Made by a program: the position numbers and the translations under genes. The notes below the pieces were generated by a model, which was given only the letters and a program-made list of their open reading frames with translations, had not been told where the DNA came from and ran no database searches. Source: JAIBBG01 sp040381475 (GTDB taxonomy: Bacteria; Bacteroidota; Bacteroidia; Flavobacteriales_D; Sanyastnellaceae). Taken from it: 27,490 nucleotides of DNA. Shown here one piece after another: positions 1-10,000 of the stretch (its first letter is position 1; the number at the start of each line of letters is the position of its first letter). The stretch covers positions 1 to 27,490 of the forward strand of contig JBEIHH010000031.1 in assembly GCA_040381475.1 (NCBI GenBank). Direction: 5' to 3'.

Positions 1-117
1 CATTGGGAAACATCGTCTGAATAAAAAGCGCGAAATGAAACGGCAAATATTACCATTAGAAACAAGCACTAGGGAATTGAACTTCAGATCGGAAAGTCTT
101 GTTAGATCCAACCGTTA

Positions 118-2052
118 TTACTGGTTTTCAATTCGCTTAAGAGTAACCCGTTGTGCAGGGTTTACAACCAATGGTACTTTTTCCAATACGGTATCACTTT
201 CTTCCAATCCCCAGGCGTCGATGTCTGACAAGCTTAACTGTTTTAGTCCCATGTAAGCATTGGTAATAAAACTATCGCGCACGCTGAGTTCGTTGTCGGC
301 TGAAAGGAATTTTTCAAGTACAACGAATTTGAAATCATGTTCATCGTTGTATTTGGCATAGGGTTCCGGCTTTTTCTTCAAGTCAAGTTCACCTTTGCTC
401 ACCATTTCATCAACTATGAAATTGAAAAAATTATGAACCCGTGGCTGAACCCTGAAGCCTAGCTTGATATTGACTTTGATGACGAGGTCATTGCTGATTT
501 CCTCAACATTGTATTCCCTGCTGTATGGCTCATTGGTTCGATCAACATGCACGAACCAATATATATCGGCACGCTTTGGAGTTTTCGCCAGAATGCTTTC
601 CATTATTTTCTTTTCTACCTGGTGGCTAAAATTGGCCTTAGTCAGGAATACCAGGTGCGTGGCGAATTTCGGAACGTTTTTATCGTCGGATAATTCGCGG
701 AGGGTGCCGATGTATTGATCCAAATCCTCAAACTGAAGGAAATAATTGCTCATTTTTCGATACATATAAGTAATCCACATCACATGGATAAGAACGAGGT
801 AAACCAGCAACATCATCCAGGCTTCTTTCAGTTTCTGGCTGTTTGCAACAAAGAAGCTTATCTCAATAACAATGAACAAGGCGAATATGACACCCACTAA
901 ATAGGATGGCCAGTGTCTTTTGTACTCAAGATAATAGGCCAAGAGAGTAGTGGTCATCATCATGGTGATGGTTATAAAGAAACCATAAGCGGCCTCCATT
1001 TTTTTGGATTCACCAAAGAACAAAACAACACCAATACAGCCTGCATAAAGCAGCCAGTTTACACTAGGTATATACAATTGCCCTTTTAGTTCAGTCGGAT
1101 ACTTGGTTGCCACTTTCGGCCAAAAATTGAGGTTGATAGCTTCACTGATGAGCGTGAAGGAACCTGTGATGAGCGCCTGACTGGCAATAACTGCTGCGCA
1201 GGCTGCGATGATAATACCCGCCATGAGGAACCACTCGGGCATGATACTGTAAAACGGGTTGCGACCTTCGAGTGAAGTTTCTCCCATGAGCCAGGCACCC
1301 TGCCCCATGTAATTAATGACCAGCGAGGTTTTTACAAATACCCAGGAAACCTGAATATTCTGCCTGCCTGCATGTCCCAGATCACTGTACAATGCATCTG
1401 CTCCGGTTGTGCATAGAAATACTGCACCAAGAAGCCAGAAACCTTTAGGGTATTCAGCCAACAGATTATAAGCATAAACCGGGTTCAAAGCTTTTAATAC
1501 TTGCGGATGATCCATAATCTGAAAAATACCCAACGTCGCAAGCATGACGAACCAAAGCATCATGATTGGACCGAAAGTTTTGCCGACCAACTTTGTTCCA
1601 TAACGCTGAAATATGAAAAGCAGGGTCAGAATGGCAATTACAATTGGAATCACAGGAATATCCGGATTGAACACTCTCAAACCTTCAATGGCTGATGAAA
1701 CGGAGATGGGTGGAGTGATCATACCATCGCACATCAATGTACCGGCGCCGATCATGGCCGGCCAGAACAACCATTTTCCCCTTCTTTGCACAAGTGCAAA
1801 AAGTGAAAAAATTCCTCCTTCGCCCTTATTGTCAGCTCTCAGTGTGAGGAATATGTATTTGAAAGTGGTTTGGCTCGTGAGTGTCCAAAAAATGCAGGAC
1901 AATGCACCGTATACCAGTTCCTGAGTGATGGGTTTGTCGCCAACAATGGCACTCATCACGTAGAGTGGAGAGGTACCAATATCGCCGTAAACTATGCCTA
2001 AGGTGACCAAAAGACCGGCTGCACTCAGACGGTTGACCTGCGAAGAATTCAT
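118..2052 (-). CDS. kup: Kup-family potassium uptake permease
   Basis: This 644-residue protein is a Kup/HAK/KT-family secondary K+ transporter of the inner membrane, probably K+/H+ symport; E. coli Kup has 622 residues. The family hallmark GDIGTSPLYV lies at residues 23-32, in the first membrane helix. About twelve hydrophobic segments follow up to roughly residue 440. A soluble C-terminal domain of about 200 residues completes the protein, as is usual for the family. The start ATG at 2052 is preceded by a Bacteroidota-like -7 box at 2082-2075, which predicts a leader of about 19 nt. The gene is transcribed away from tatA and has no evident functional partner in the window. Nothing looks truncated. 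The sequence downstream (1-117) shows no recognisable gene. Confidence 0.95.
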   Translation of the reverse strand: MNSSQVNRLSAAGLLVTLGIVYGDIGTSPLYVMSAIVGDKPITQELVYGALSCIFWTLTSQTTFKYIFLTLRADNKGEGGIFSLFALVQRRGKWLFWPAMIGAGTLMCDGMITPPISVSSAIEGLRVFNPDIPVIPIVIAILTLLFIFQRYGTKLVGKTFGPIMMLWFVMLATLGIFQIMDHPQVLKALNPVYAYNLLAEYPKGFWLLGAVFLCTTGADALYSDLGHAGRQNIQVSWVFVKTSLVINYMGQGAWLMGETSLEGRNPFYSIMPEWFLMAGIIIAACAAVIASQALITGSFTLISEAINLNFWPKVATKYPTELKGQLYIPSVNWLLYAGCIGVVLFFGESKKMEAAYGFFITITMMMTTTLLAYYLEYKRHWPSYLVGVIFALFIVIEISFFVANSQKLKEAWMMLLVYLVLIHVMWITYMYRKMSNYFLQFEDLDQYIGTLRELSDDKNVPKFATHLVFLTKANFSHQVEKKIMESILAKTPKRADIYWFVHVDRTNEPYSREYNVEEISNDLVIKVNIKLGFRVQPRVHNFFNFIVDEMVSKGELDLKKKPEPYAKYNDEHDFKFVVLEKFLSADNELSVRDSFITNAYMGLKQLSLSDIDAWGLEESDTVLEKVPLVVNPAQRVTLKRIENQ

Positions 2053-2074
2053 GACTTATAAGTTAAGACGGGGC

Positions 2075-2082
2075 CGAAAGTA
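2075..2082 (-). promoter_or_regulatory. Possible -7 box for kup
   Basis: Read on the minus strand this is TACTTTCG, one mismatch from the Bacteroidota -7 consensus TAnnTTTG. It lies 22 nt upstream of the kup ATG. No convincing -33 box was found, so this is tentative. Confidence 0.3.
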
Positions 2083-2152
2083 TAGTCATCAGGAGTATTG
2101 TTGTCCTCTCAACATGAAATATTTATTCTTTCTCTGTTGCAGAAGATTCCTG

Positions 2153-2161
2153 TAATTTTGC
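2153..2161 (+). promoter_or_regulatory. -7 box for tatA, nearly leaderless
   Basis: TAATTTTGC is an exact match to the Bacteroidota -7 consensus TAnnTTTG followed by C. Only four bases separate it from the ATG at 2166. Transcription normally begins about four bases after the box, so the transcript would begin about two bases before the start codon. Confidence 0.5.
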
Positions 2162-2165
2162 AACT

Positions 2166-2420
2166 ATGGGAGCCAGCGAGATTATTCTGATTCTGGTAGT
2201 TTACCTCTTGCTTTTTGGGGCGAAAGGGGTTCCCGCTCTTGCCCAGACACTTGGTAAGGCGGTGTATCAGTTTCGAAATGCTACCCAGGAAGTTCAAAGA
2301 GAAATTATGAGCGGCGCAGACGAAATTCGCAAGCAGGCATCCGTCAAACTTGATCAGTCTGATGTTCCTGCCGGTCCTGTGAAAACTCAAAAGCAGTCAG
2401 AAGAAAAAAAGACGGATTGA
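2166..2420 (+). CDS. tatA: Twin-arginine translocase subunit TatA/TatE
   Basis: This 84-residue protein has the TatA layout. A short N-terminal membrane helix (about residues 4-17) is followed by the FG hinge (residues 17-18), a proline at 23, and an amphipathic helix to about residue 50. A charged, lysine-rich tail ends the protein. TatA oligomers form the variable-size pore through which TatC-selected folded proteins cross the inner membrane. tatC is not in the window, so the gene stands alone here, which is common in Bacteroidota. The ATG follows a near-consensus -7 box at 2153-2161. The gene converges with the ABC exporter gene across about 55 bases that show no strong terminator. TatB-like assignment is possible, but the short length and hinge favour TatA/E. 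Confidence 0.85.
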   Translation: MGASEIILILVVYLLLFGAKGVPALAQTLGKAVYQFRNATQEVQREIMSGADEIRKQASVKLDQSDVPAGPVKTQKQSEEKKTD

Positions 2421-2475
2421 TGCACGCGATGCGTTGATTTCGGTTTTTGTAATTGATAATTGCGGTGGCATTACA

Positions 2476-4248
2476 TCAAACAGCCAAACGCTTGCGCTCT
2501 CCGATCTGCTGTCTCCACATAGCATAATAAAGCCCTTTTTCTGCGAGTAGTTTATCATGACTGCCTTGTTCGATGATATTTCCATGTTCAAGAACATAGA
2601 TTCTGTCGGCGTGCATGACGGTTGAAAGACGGTGGGCGATGAGAATGGTCATGATATTCTGTGTGCTGTGTATATCGCGCACTGTGGCCGTAATGTCTTC
2701 TTCAGTAATAGAATCAAGTGCTGATGTGGCCTCGTCCATAATCAGCAGGTTCGGATTGCGCAACAGTGCACGCGCAATGGAAAGGCGCTGTTTTTCGCCA
2801 CCGGAGATCTTTATTCCTCCCTCTCCGATGAGCGTGTGTATACCGTTTTCTGCTCTTTCCAATAATTTCTGACATGATGCTTTGTGCAGTGCATCCAGCA
2901 CTTGCGCATCCGTTGCATCAGGCTTTACGAAAAGAAGATTTTCTCTTATAGTGCCGGCAAAAAGCTGGCTGTCCTGACTTACCATGCCGATCTGTTCTCG
3001 CATCATGGTCATATCAATGTCTGAACCATCAATGTCGTCATAGAAAATTTGTCCGGAGGTTGGGCGGTAAAGTCCGATCAACAGTTTGACCAGTGTTGTT
3101 TTTCCCGATCCGGATGGTCCTACCAGTGCTATGGTTTCTCCTTTGTTCACTTCGAAACTCACGTCAGCAACGGCACTGTTGGTTGCAGTTTTATGTTTGA
3201 ATGTGACATGATCAAAACGAAATCTTGACAATGCTCCAAGTGGAACTGGATTGGTTGGTCTTGGTTCCGGTTTGCTACTCAGAAGATCTTCGAAATTTTT
3301 AAGCGAAGCCTGCGCCTCTCTGTATGTGGCAATCACATTACCCATTTCCTGCAATGGGCCAAAAATGAAAAAGCTGTAGAACATCAGCGTCATTACTTGT
3401 CCAAGACTGATTGTGTCTCTAAATAGCAAATAGTAAAGCAGAAAAATCAGGCAGGTTCTTAAAAAGTTGACTGTGGTGCCTTGTATGAAACTGAGGGAAC
3501 GGATGTATTTGACTTTTTTCAGCTCAAGACTCAGAATGCTTTTGGTGACATTATTCAACCGGCCTATTTCTTGTTTGGCAAGTCCCAGTCCCTTAACCAG
3601 TTCAATGTTTCTGAGCGATTCTGTTGTGCTTCCGGCAAGGGAAGTTGTTTCTCCAAGAATTGTTTTCGATACTACTTTTATTTTCTTGCTAAGCAAACTA
3701 CTTACAATGGCGAGCAGAGGCACAGTAGCCAGAAATATCGGTGCGATGATCCAGTGGACCTGAATAGCGTAAATGATTACAAACACTACACCTACGAGAC
3801 TTTGAAAGAAGATATTGATAAATGATGTAATGAACTTTTCAGAATCGGATCGGACTTTTTGCAATTTGCCCAATGTCTCTCCACTGCGTTGGTCTTCGAA
3901 TTGTTCATAGGGCAACTCAAGTGAATGACGTATGCCATCGGTGTACATGCTCGCGCCGGTTCGCTGAATAATCACATTGCTGAAATAGTCTTGAAAATTT
4001 TTTGCGATTCTACTAACCATAGCAACACCCATGGAAAGAAGCAGAAATACCATAAGGTCGTGAGAGAACGAAGCCCAATCGCTGCCGAAATCACTCCGGT
4101 GTACACCGAGCTTGTCGATGATTTTACCTGTAATTAAAGGATCGAGCAATGAAAAGCATTGGTTTATTGCAGCGAGTAATAGTGCCAGCAAGAGTAGGTT
4201 TCGCGAGGGTTTCAGGTAAAGCAGCAGAATACGTAAATCCTTAATCAT
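2476..4248 (-). CDS. ABC exporter, fused permease and ATPase (type IV/MsbA-like fold)
   Basis: The 590-residue protein joins a six-helix ABC exporter membrane domain (about residues 10-310) to a nucleotide-binding domain (about 345-580). Walker A GPSGSGKTT lies at 377-385. The signature ISGGEKQRLS, the Walker B run ending in LLIMDEATSALDS and the H-loop histidine in AHRLST are all present, so it should be an active half-transporter working as a dimer. Substrate cannot be read from sequence; lipid, peptide or drug export are all known in the family. An ATG 36 bases further upstream (4284) is in frame. I prefer 4248 because it opens directly on MIKDLRILL and because a -7-like box (4260-4252) sits three bases before it. 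The asnB-like gene ends about 130 bases upstream on the same strand. Confidence 0.9.
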   Translation of the reverse strand: MIKDLRILLLYLKPSRNLLLLALLLAAINQCFSLLDPLITGKIIDKLGVHRSDFGSDWASFSHDLMVFLLLSMGVAMVSRIAKNFQDYFSNVIIQRTGASMYTDGIRHSLELPYEQFEDQRSGETLGKLQKVRSDSEKFITSFINIFFQSLVGVVFVIIYAIQVHWIIAPIFLATVPLLAIVSSLLSKKIKVVSKTILGETTSLAGSTTESLRNIELVKGLGLAKQEIGRLNNVTKSILSLELKKVKYIRSLSFIQGTTVNFLRTCLIFLLYYLLFRDTISLGQVMTLMFYSFFIFGPLQEMGNVIATYREAQASLKNFEDLLSSKPEPRPTNPVPLGALSRFRFDHVTFKHKTATNSAVADVSFEVNKGETIALVGPSGSGKTTLVKLLIGLYRPTSGQIFYDDIDGSDIDMTMMREQIGMVSQDSQLFAGTIRENLLFVKPDATDAQVLDALHKASCQKLLERAENGIHTLIGEGGIKISGGEKQRLSIARALLRNPNLLIMDEATSALDSITEEDITATVRDIHSTQNIMTILIAHRLSTVMHADRIYVLEHGNIIEQGSHDKLLAEKGLYYAMWRQQIGERKRLAV

Positions 4249-4251
4249 GCT

Positions 4252-4260
4252 GTAAAGGTA
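4252..4260 (-). promoter_or_regulatory. Possible -7 box for the ABC exporter
   Basis: On the minus strand this reads TACCTTTAC, one mismatch from TAnnTTTG. It ends three bases before the preferred ATG at 4248 and overlaps the codons of the longer alternative start. Both points favour the shorter protein. Confidence 0.35.
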
Positions 4261-4377
4261 GAATGAAGGCCATTCGTTCAGCACTTCCGAATGAGGTGTG
4301 TTGATCCAGATTATCGAATTCCTTGAGACCGGATTTTTTTTGACTAATGAAAGCTAATGATGACAGGTTACAACTGT

Positions 4378-6258
4378 TTACCGGTTTTGAGAGTTTCTAA
4401 ACCAATGCTCAAAAATGAGCAATGCATAAATGATATGTGCGTTTTCACTTCGGCCTTTGTCATAGTAATCTCTTAACAGGCCGTCAACTTCGGCTGTTTT
4501 GAGTATTGCACCGGATGTCAGATTGGAAGAGCTCAAAGTTTCCATCGTGAGTGATTTCAATTTGCCGCGCAGCCACTTATCAAGTGGGATTTCGAAACCT
4601 CGCTTTGGCCTTTTGAATACATGATCCGGCAGATGGTGTGAGAATGTTTCACGCAACAAAATTTTTCTGTTGTGGCCATCTGCCTTAAGTGAGAAATTTT
4701 GATTGTTTAAGAACTCGACCACTTTATAATCCAGGAATGGTGAACGAATTTCAAGGCTGTGCTGCATGCTCATCCTGTCGGCCTTTACAAGCATGTCATT
4801 GGCAAGTACAAGTCTCTGGTCAGCCAGTAGAATTGAATTGAGGTCTTGCGAGTCAATTTCGCAGACAAAGTCAGCAATGCGTTCTGTGAGTTGTTGCGAT
4901 ACGTCTTTATTCAGCAGAGCGAGGCAAACCTCTGCGTCGCTCCACGAGGCCAGTTTCACATAACGGCCTTTGAGATCGTCGCCGAGAATGGAGGCATACT
5001 TCCGTGCCTGACGCAGCCTGTTCATCAGAAAATTATTTCGTGATACAGGTAAAGCATTCAGGAATGGATTTAGCAATGGCAAAATGGAGTTCGAAAGTCC
5101 GGGAGTATTGGATTTTATAAGTGCGGTGTGTTTGTTATAACCTGCCAGCAACTCATCGGCTCCATCTCCGGTCAGTGCTATGCGCATTTTACCAGACACC
5201 TGACGCGCAAGTGCACCGAAGGCAATGGCGGAAGAATCAGCGAACGGTTCATTACCGGTTTCAAGCATGAGCATAAATTCCTGCAACATGTCTTGTTCTG
5301 TCAATGGCACTATTTCATTTTTTATCCCAAGATGGCTGGCTACATCAATGGCATATTTACTTTCATCGAAGAAGCTTGCATCGGGAAATGCAACGGAATA
5401 ACTGATAATTTTCGGATTGTGCACAACGCTCAATGCGGCTATCACCGAAGAGTCCGCGCCGCCACTCAGAAATACACAGGCAGGAACATCTGCCTCGAGT
5501 CGTGATTTCACAGAATCGCTGAGCAACTCACGAAAATCATTTTTGATCTTTTCTTTATCTTTTGCTTTTGACTGACTTTTTTTTGCTGAATACCATTTCT
5601 TTTTTTTAACTCCTGAAGTACTTACCTGGAGACAGGTGCCGGGCTCGAGTTTTTGAACATCCTTGAGGATGCTGGCAGGAGCCGGAATATATGTATACTG
5701 AAGAAAGGTAGCCAGAGAAACCAAGTCAGTTTCTTTTGAAATCGGGAACTCTTGAAGAGCTCTTAGTTCGGAAGCGAAATACAGTTCCGTTTTATCTGAG
5801 AAATAATAAAGTGGTTTTTCTCCAAATCTGTCAAGCGCCAGCAGAAGTGTTTTTTCCTGATGATCGTAAAAGGCGAACGCAAAGAATCCATTCAGTTTAT
5901 TCAATGCTTCCTGACCGTATTGAATTAATAGCTTCAGAAGTACCTCAGTGTCACTTTTTGTTTTGAATTTTTCTCCGCGGCCAATGAGTTCGTTTCTCAA
6001 TTCGTCATGATTGAAAATTTCACCATTGAATACAAGATAATATCTACCTGTTTCGTCTGGCATCGGCTGGTTGGCGCTATCGCTCAAGTCCAGTATTTTG
6101 AGTCGGACATGACCCAGCATGCATCTTTCAAGATCAACCGAACTTTTGTTGTCGGGTCCACGGTGACGCATCCTGATCAAGGCTGAATCCAATCTTGCTA
6201 TACTAAGTTTTGTGTCCTCGTCGTGCCTAAACTGATATCCTCCTGCAATGCCGCACAT
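4378..6258 (-). CDS. asnB: Asparagine-synthase-type glutamine amidotransferase
   Basis: This 626-residue protein is a glutamine-hydrolysing asparagine synthase-family enzyme. Cys2 at the very N-terminus (MCGIAGG) is the glutaminase nucleophile, which fixes the start at 6258 rather than 45 bases upstream. The class II glutaminase domain spans about residues 2-200, with RHRGPD and FNGEIFN visible. The synthetase domain carries the ATP PP-loop SGGADSS (265-271, where SGGLDSS is more usual) and GDGADELLAGY (364-374). Such proteins either make asparagine from aspartate or, in surface-glycan loci (WbpS in Pseudomonas O6 is an example), amidate sugar uronates. Sequence alone does not decide between these. 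The start lies four bases after the stop of the CpeT-family lipoprotein gene, so the two are very likely co-transcribed. Confidence 0.88.
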   Translation of the reverse strand: MCGIAGGYQFRHDEDTKLSIARLDSALIRMRHRGPDNKSSVDLERCMLGHVRLKILDLSDSANQPMPDETGRYYLVFNGEIFNHDELRNELIGRGEKFKTKSDTEVLLKLLIQYGQEALNKLNGFFAFAFYDHQEKTLLLALDRFGEKPLYYFSDKTELYFASELRALQEFPISKETDLVSLATFLQYTYIPAPASILKDVQKLEPGTCLQVSTSGVKKKKWYSAKKSQSKAKDKEKIKNDFRELLSDSVKSRLEADVPACVFLSGGADSSVIAALSVVHNPKIISYSVAFPDASFFDESKYAIDVASHLGIKNEIVPLTEQDMLQEFMLMLETGNEPFADSSAIAFGALARQVSGKMRIALTGDGADELLAGYNKHTALIKSNTPGLSNSILPLLNPFLNALPVSRNNFLMNRLRQARKYASILGDDLKGRYVKLASWSDAEVCLALLNKDVSQQLTERIADFVCEIDSQDLNSILLADQRLVLANDMLVKADRMSMQHSLEIRSPFLDYKVVEFLNNQNFSLKADGHNRKILLRETFSHHLPDHVFKRPKRGFEIPLDKWLRGKLKSLTMETLSSSNLTSGAILKTAEVDGLLRDYYDKGRSENAHIIYALLIFEHWFRNSQNR

Positions 6259-6262
6259 GGAA

Positions 6263-6943
6263 TCATTCGTTTTTTTTGAATATGTAACCGCCCTTAACGG
6301 CACCCCAAACCTGTTTGCCCTGATTGTCCCAGCCTTGATCCCAGCTAATCATGCGTTCATCGTTCATAGTGACTTTTGAAGTTGCCCATGAAGCACCGCT
6401 TCTTTCGCTTGGGCAGGTTTTTTCACCTGTTCCTCCGTTGAATTCCCATTTGGTCGCATCGAACTTCAGATTCACTTCGCATCCTTCAAGCATCTGCAGG
6501 GAGTCCGGTATAATTGTCTCAAATACCGGATCATTTATTTTTTTTCCTATGAATCGAGATGGATCTCTGAGTTTGTAGATATAACTGGTGAAATTTTCAT
6601 TGTCTTTTTTGACAACCCGGTAAACACGTATTCGATATGGTTTTTCCAATGCAGTGCTCATGGCTTGTTCTACATAGAGATAAAACTGTTCCGGGGATGA
6701 TTGCCAGATGGGCACCATTCTTAACCGAATATCAAAGTAGTCACTGTCGTTCAAACTTTGTTCTTCGCTTGAAAAATCTCCCTGCATGCACTTTTTCAGG
6801 TAGGTAAAACTGTCCATTTTTCTGCCTTGTTGCAGTGATTCAGAAGATTCAGTTGTTTCAGTGCTGACGAATGGTTGATTGTTTCGGCATGAGGCCAGAA
6901 CAGATATCAGCGCAATAAAAATGACGGGAATAGACTTATTCAT
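6263..6943 (-). CDS. CpcT/CpeT-family (DUF1001) lipoprotein
   Basis: This 226-residue protein begins with a lipoprotein signal (MNKSIPVIF, lipobox LASC with Cys19) and is probably anchored in the outer membrane. The remainder follows the CpcT/CpeT chromophore-lyase family closely. Visible family blocks are GDFSSEEQS (about 55-63), YVEQAMS, RIRVYRV (about 104-110), a Cys-rich EKTCPSERSGASWATS stretch (about 174-188), SWDQGWD and KQVWGAVKGGYIF at the C-terminus. In cyanobacteria these proteins attach phycoerythrobilin to phycobiliproteins. No phycobiliprotein is seen here, so the local role is unknown; a bilin- or tetrapyrrole-binding role would be a guess. The ATG at 6943 is chosen over one 18 bases upstream because it opens the signal peptide and follows a -7-like box at 6956-6948. 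The gene appears to lead an operon with the amidotransferase. Confidence 0.82.
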   Translation of the reverse strand: MNKSIPVIFIALISVLASCRNNQPFVSTETTESSESLQQGRKMDSFTYLKKCMQGDFSSEEQSLNDSDYFDIRLRMVPIWQSSPEQFYLYVEQAMSTALEKPYRIRVYRVVKKDNENFTSYIYKLRDPSRFIGKKINDPVFETIIPDSLQMLEGCEVNLKFDATKWEFNGGTGEKTCPSERSGASWATSKVTMNDERMISWDQGWDNQGKQVWGAVKGGYIFKKNE

Positions 6944-6947
6944 GCAT

Positions 6948-6956
6948 GCGAAAATA
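6948..6956 (-). promoter_or_regulatory. Possible -7 box for the cpeT-like/asnB operon
   Basis: On the minus strand this reads TATTTTCGC, one mismatch from TAnnTTTGC, and ends four bases before the ATG at 6943. If it is used, the transcript is essentially leaderless. Confidence 0.35.
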
Positions 6957-6963
6957 GGCAACT

Positions 6964-6998
6964 AAAAAAGGCCGTCCTTTGCAGAATCGGCCTTTTTT
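6964..6998 (-). terminator. Rho-independent terminator (bidirectional in form)
   Basis: A perfect 11-bp inverted repeat, AAAAAAGGCCG and CGGCCTTTTTT, encloses a 13-base loop. On the minus strand a GC-rich stem ends in a run of six T, 25 bases after the stop codon of the choice-of-anchor L/CHU_C gene. It should end that transcript and insulate the downstream lipoprotein operon. Confidence 0.85.
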
Positions 6999-7022
6999 CA
7001 TAGTAAATAGGGTAGCAAACTT

Positions 7023-10000
7023 TTAACGCATTATCAGGATCGTTCCTTCTTTGCGATGAGTTTCGCTGTTATGTCCTTTGATTCTTAGGGAATAGTTGTA
7101 AACTTCATTCTGGATAAAATATTCTCCATCGCCCAAGCCTCCAACCCATACTTCATCAGGATTCGTAGAGCTGAATACCTCCATTCCCCAGCGATTGAAG
7201 ATGTGTAACTCGTACTCCAGTACTGAGTGAGAAATAACCTTGAAGACGTCATTCACACCATCTCCATTAGGAGTGAATGAATTTGGAACATAGAAATACG
7301 GTGGTGAAATGATCAAATAGCTTTGTGTGTTGGTACAACCCGTTTCGTTGATCATGGTCAGTTGCACTGTGTAATTATCCAACCCATCGAATTCATGATC
7401 CGGATCCCAGCTATAGCTTTGATCTCCATCACCAAATTGCCAGTATGTGAAGCATCCTTCGCAAGCGGGAATTGGATTGGCTTCAAACTGATAATTGTTC
7501 TCACCAAGATTCTCAACGTTGAAGTTCGCAATAATCGGATTCACACTTACAAATACGTCATCTTCTACCACTCTGCCGCAAATATCCTCCACTACTACAT
7601 GGTAATTGGTTGATGCATCCGGATAAACTGTCAAATCATCACCTAATAAGGTTGTGTTCCACACATATGTAAATCCGCCTTCACCGCCTTCAGCTACAAC
7701 CCAAATCTGAGCAGGTTGATTAGGACAAATGGCCGTGTCTGCCGCTGTTGTGATTGTTACCGGAATGTCCGGAATGAAAATTGTTACTTCATCATTCGCA
7801 GTCATTCCGCAGAAATCAGTTACCACAACTGCAACGTCTATCGTTTCGAAACTCTGAATACTGAAATTGTTTGCCTGGCTTGCAGCTGAGCCATCAACGA
7901 TCCATTGGTATTGTACTCCGCCACTTCCTCCGCTGATTGCTGCGTTGAGCTGCGTATTGTCTATGCATGATGCATTGATATCATCGCCCAGTGAAACCTC
8001 TATGGGAGGATTCACAATGTTGATGTTCACATCACCTGTCGCTGTCTGTCCGCATACATCAACAACAAACAATTCAACAACTGTACTTGCGGGGTAAGTA
8101 GAAGCATAGTTCTGACCTGTTCCGAGAGCGCTGCCATTGCTTGTCCATTGATAATCCCAATCACCTTGTTCACCACTACCACCGGTCATTGTAGGAACGA
8201 TGTTAAGCATCGTGGCACAATTGCCATCGAGTTGCTCGGGTAGAGTAAGTTCAATAGCCGGGCTATCAATAGTTACTTCAATATCTGCAGTTTCTGTTTG
8301 TCCGCACTGGTCACTAACACTTACTGTGAGAGTTCCAGCGCCGTCGGCTGTTCCGGTGTATGTTTCAGTCCAGTTGTTCCAGTCCCACATACCATTCCAC
8401 TGCCAGGAATAAGAGTATCCCCAACCTTGAGTATCACCGCCACTTGCAACTGCTGTTACAGAGTATGGCTGACCACACGGCGCATTTACAGTTGCCGGAA
8501 CCTCTACAAATAGTTCCGGTGCGTTCACTATAATCTCAATGCTGTCTGTTGCAATGAATCCACATTCGTCTTCTACTTCCAGATGAACCCAACCTGCATT
8601 CCAGGTGCTTACGCTCACTGTATTGTTCCAGCCCCAAAGGTTATTGCCATCTTCATCAGACCAAGAATAGGTATAAGGTAAAATACCGCCTTCTGCATTT
8701 GCATAAAGTGAGCCAAATGCACCACAATTCATTGGAAGGATATTATCCTGATCGAGAATTTCAGCGATGAGAAGAGGTGTCACCAATACCGTAACTGTAA
8801 ATGTTGCGTCATCCGGTGGCATACCACATGTATCTGAAACTGTAAGGAAGTAAGAACTGGTAGTGGCAGGCGAAACATCTATTGTAAATGTTTCATCTCC
8901 TGAGCTCCATTCATATCCATACAATGCATATCCGCCCGTAATAATTGGCTCAAGAGTTACTGTTTCGCCCTGACAAATCTCTACATCGTAACCTTCCACC
9001 TGCAATGGCTCAGCCACGTCAGCGATGAAGAAATCGAACGACGAGGAAACAAGCTCTTCACCGCAGTCGGCGATATTGGCAATTTCCATATGCACCGTTT
9101 CAATTCCTTCAGCCAGACCATCCGCGAAGGCATCGAGATAAAACTGCACAGACATTTGACCGGGAGGGAAAACTACCGAGTCAGGCAGAAGCGTATAATC
9201 TACACCATTCACTGCAGTACCGGTGTATTCCATATAAGCAACAAGCTCTACATCTGGATTTCCATTTTCGGGACGATCGAAAACAATGTAACCATCACCG
9301 CAGTTTTCGAAAAGCGTATTCTCGTCAGGACCGCTTACCGCAAGATTTAACGATACCTGAACAACAAGATTTGATGAGAATGAATCGCGCTCAAGGAAAA
9401 CTCCTGAGTCTAGAATTCCGTCATTCGCATCACAGATGGCAAGTTTGATGTGATATGTCTGGCCGCACTGTACAATTGCCATGGCAGTCAGCACATCTGT
9501 GTAGCCATCAAACTGAATGTAATAAGGGTTGGTGTAGATATCATCATCCTGATTGTTCCAATAATCTCCGTCAGCTGCAAGTTGATTGTAATATTCACAA
9601 TTGGTGCAGGGACCACTGTTGCCATTACCGTTGTTTATGGTGTTGATGGCAACACCTGTGTCTGTGGTTCCAGGCACAATAGCGATGTTTTCGGCATTAT
9701 CTGAGAAAGGACCGTTAATACCAGGGCCACTCAGAAAGAAACCGAATACATCGTTGAAGCCTGATCCGACATAAGTATCATATTCTTCCGAACCCCATAC
9801 ATATCTGAATTGAATGGTGTCGCCCAGTGGAACAAAGTCGAATTCAATAATGGCCCAATCGTTAATGCTGTTACCGCCATTGGCCTGAACAAGATCAAGC
9901 AAATCCGGGTCATTACCGCTGCTGAGTCCGGTGCCTGGACCGGTATAACCTGTGGCGTTGTTGGGTCCAACAAGTCCGCTCACATCACCACACGACATGG

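Noticed and set aside
35..256. 73-codon plus-strand frame at the left edge
   Set aside because: It overlaps the 3' end of kup on the other strand and shows no family features.
4297..4340. Possible plus-strand terminator before a run of eight T
   Set aside because: The stem is only about four pairs plus a mismatch, and there is no plus-strand gene for it to terminate.
7540..9010. Repeated DxCG units considered as a possible DNA tandem repeat
   Set aside because: The similarity is at protein level between Ig/SprB-like domains; the DNA copies are too diverged to be a recent tandem array.
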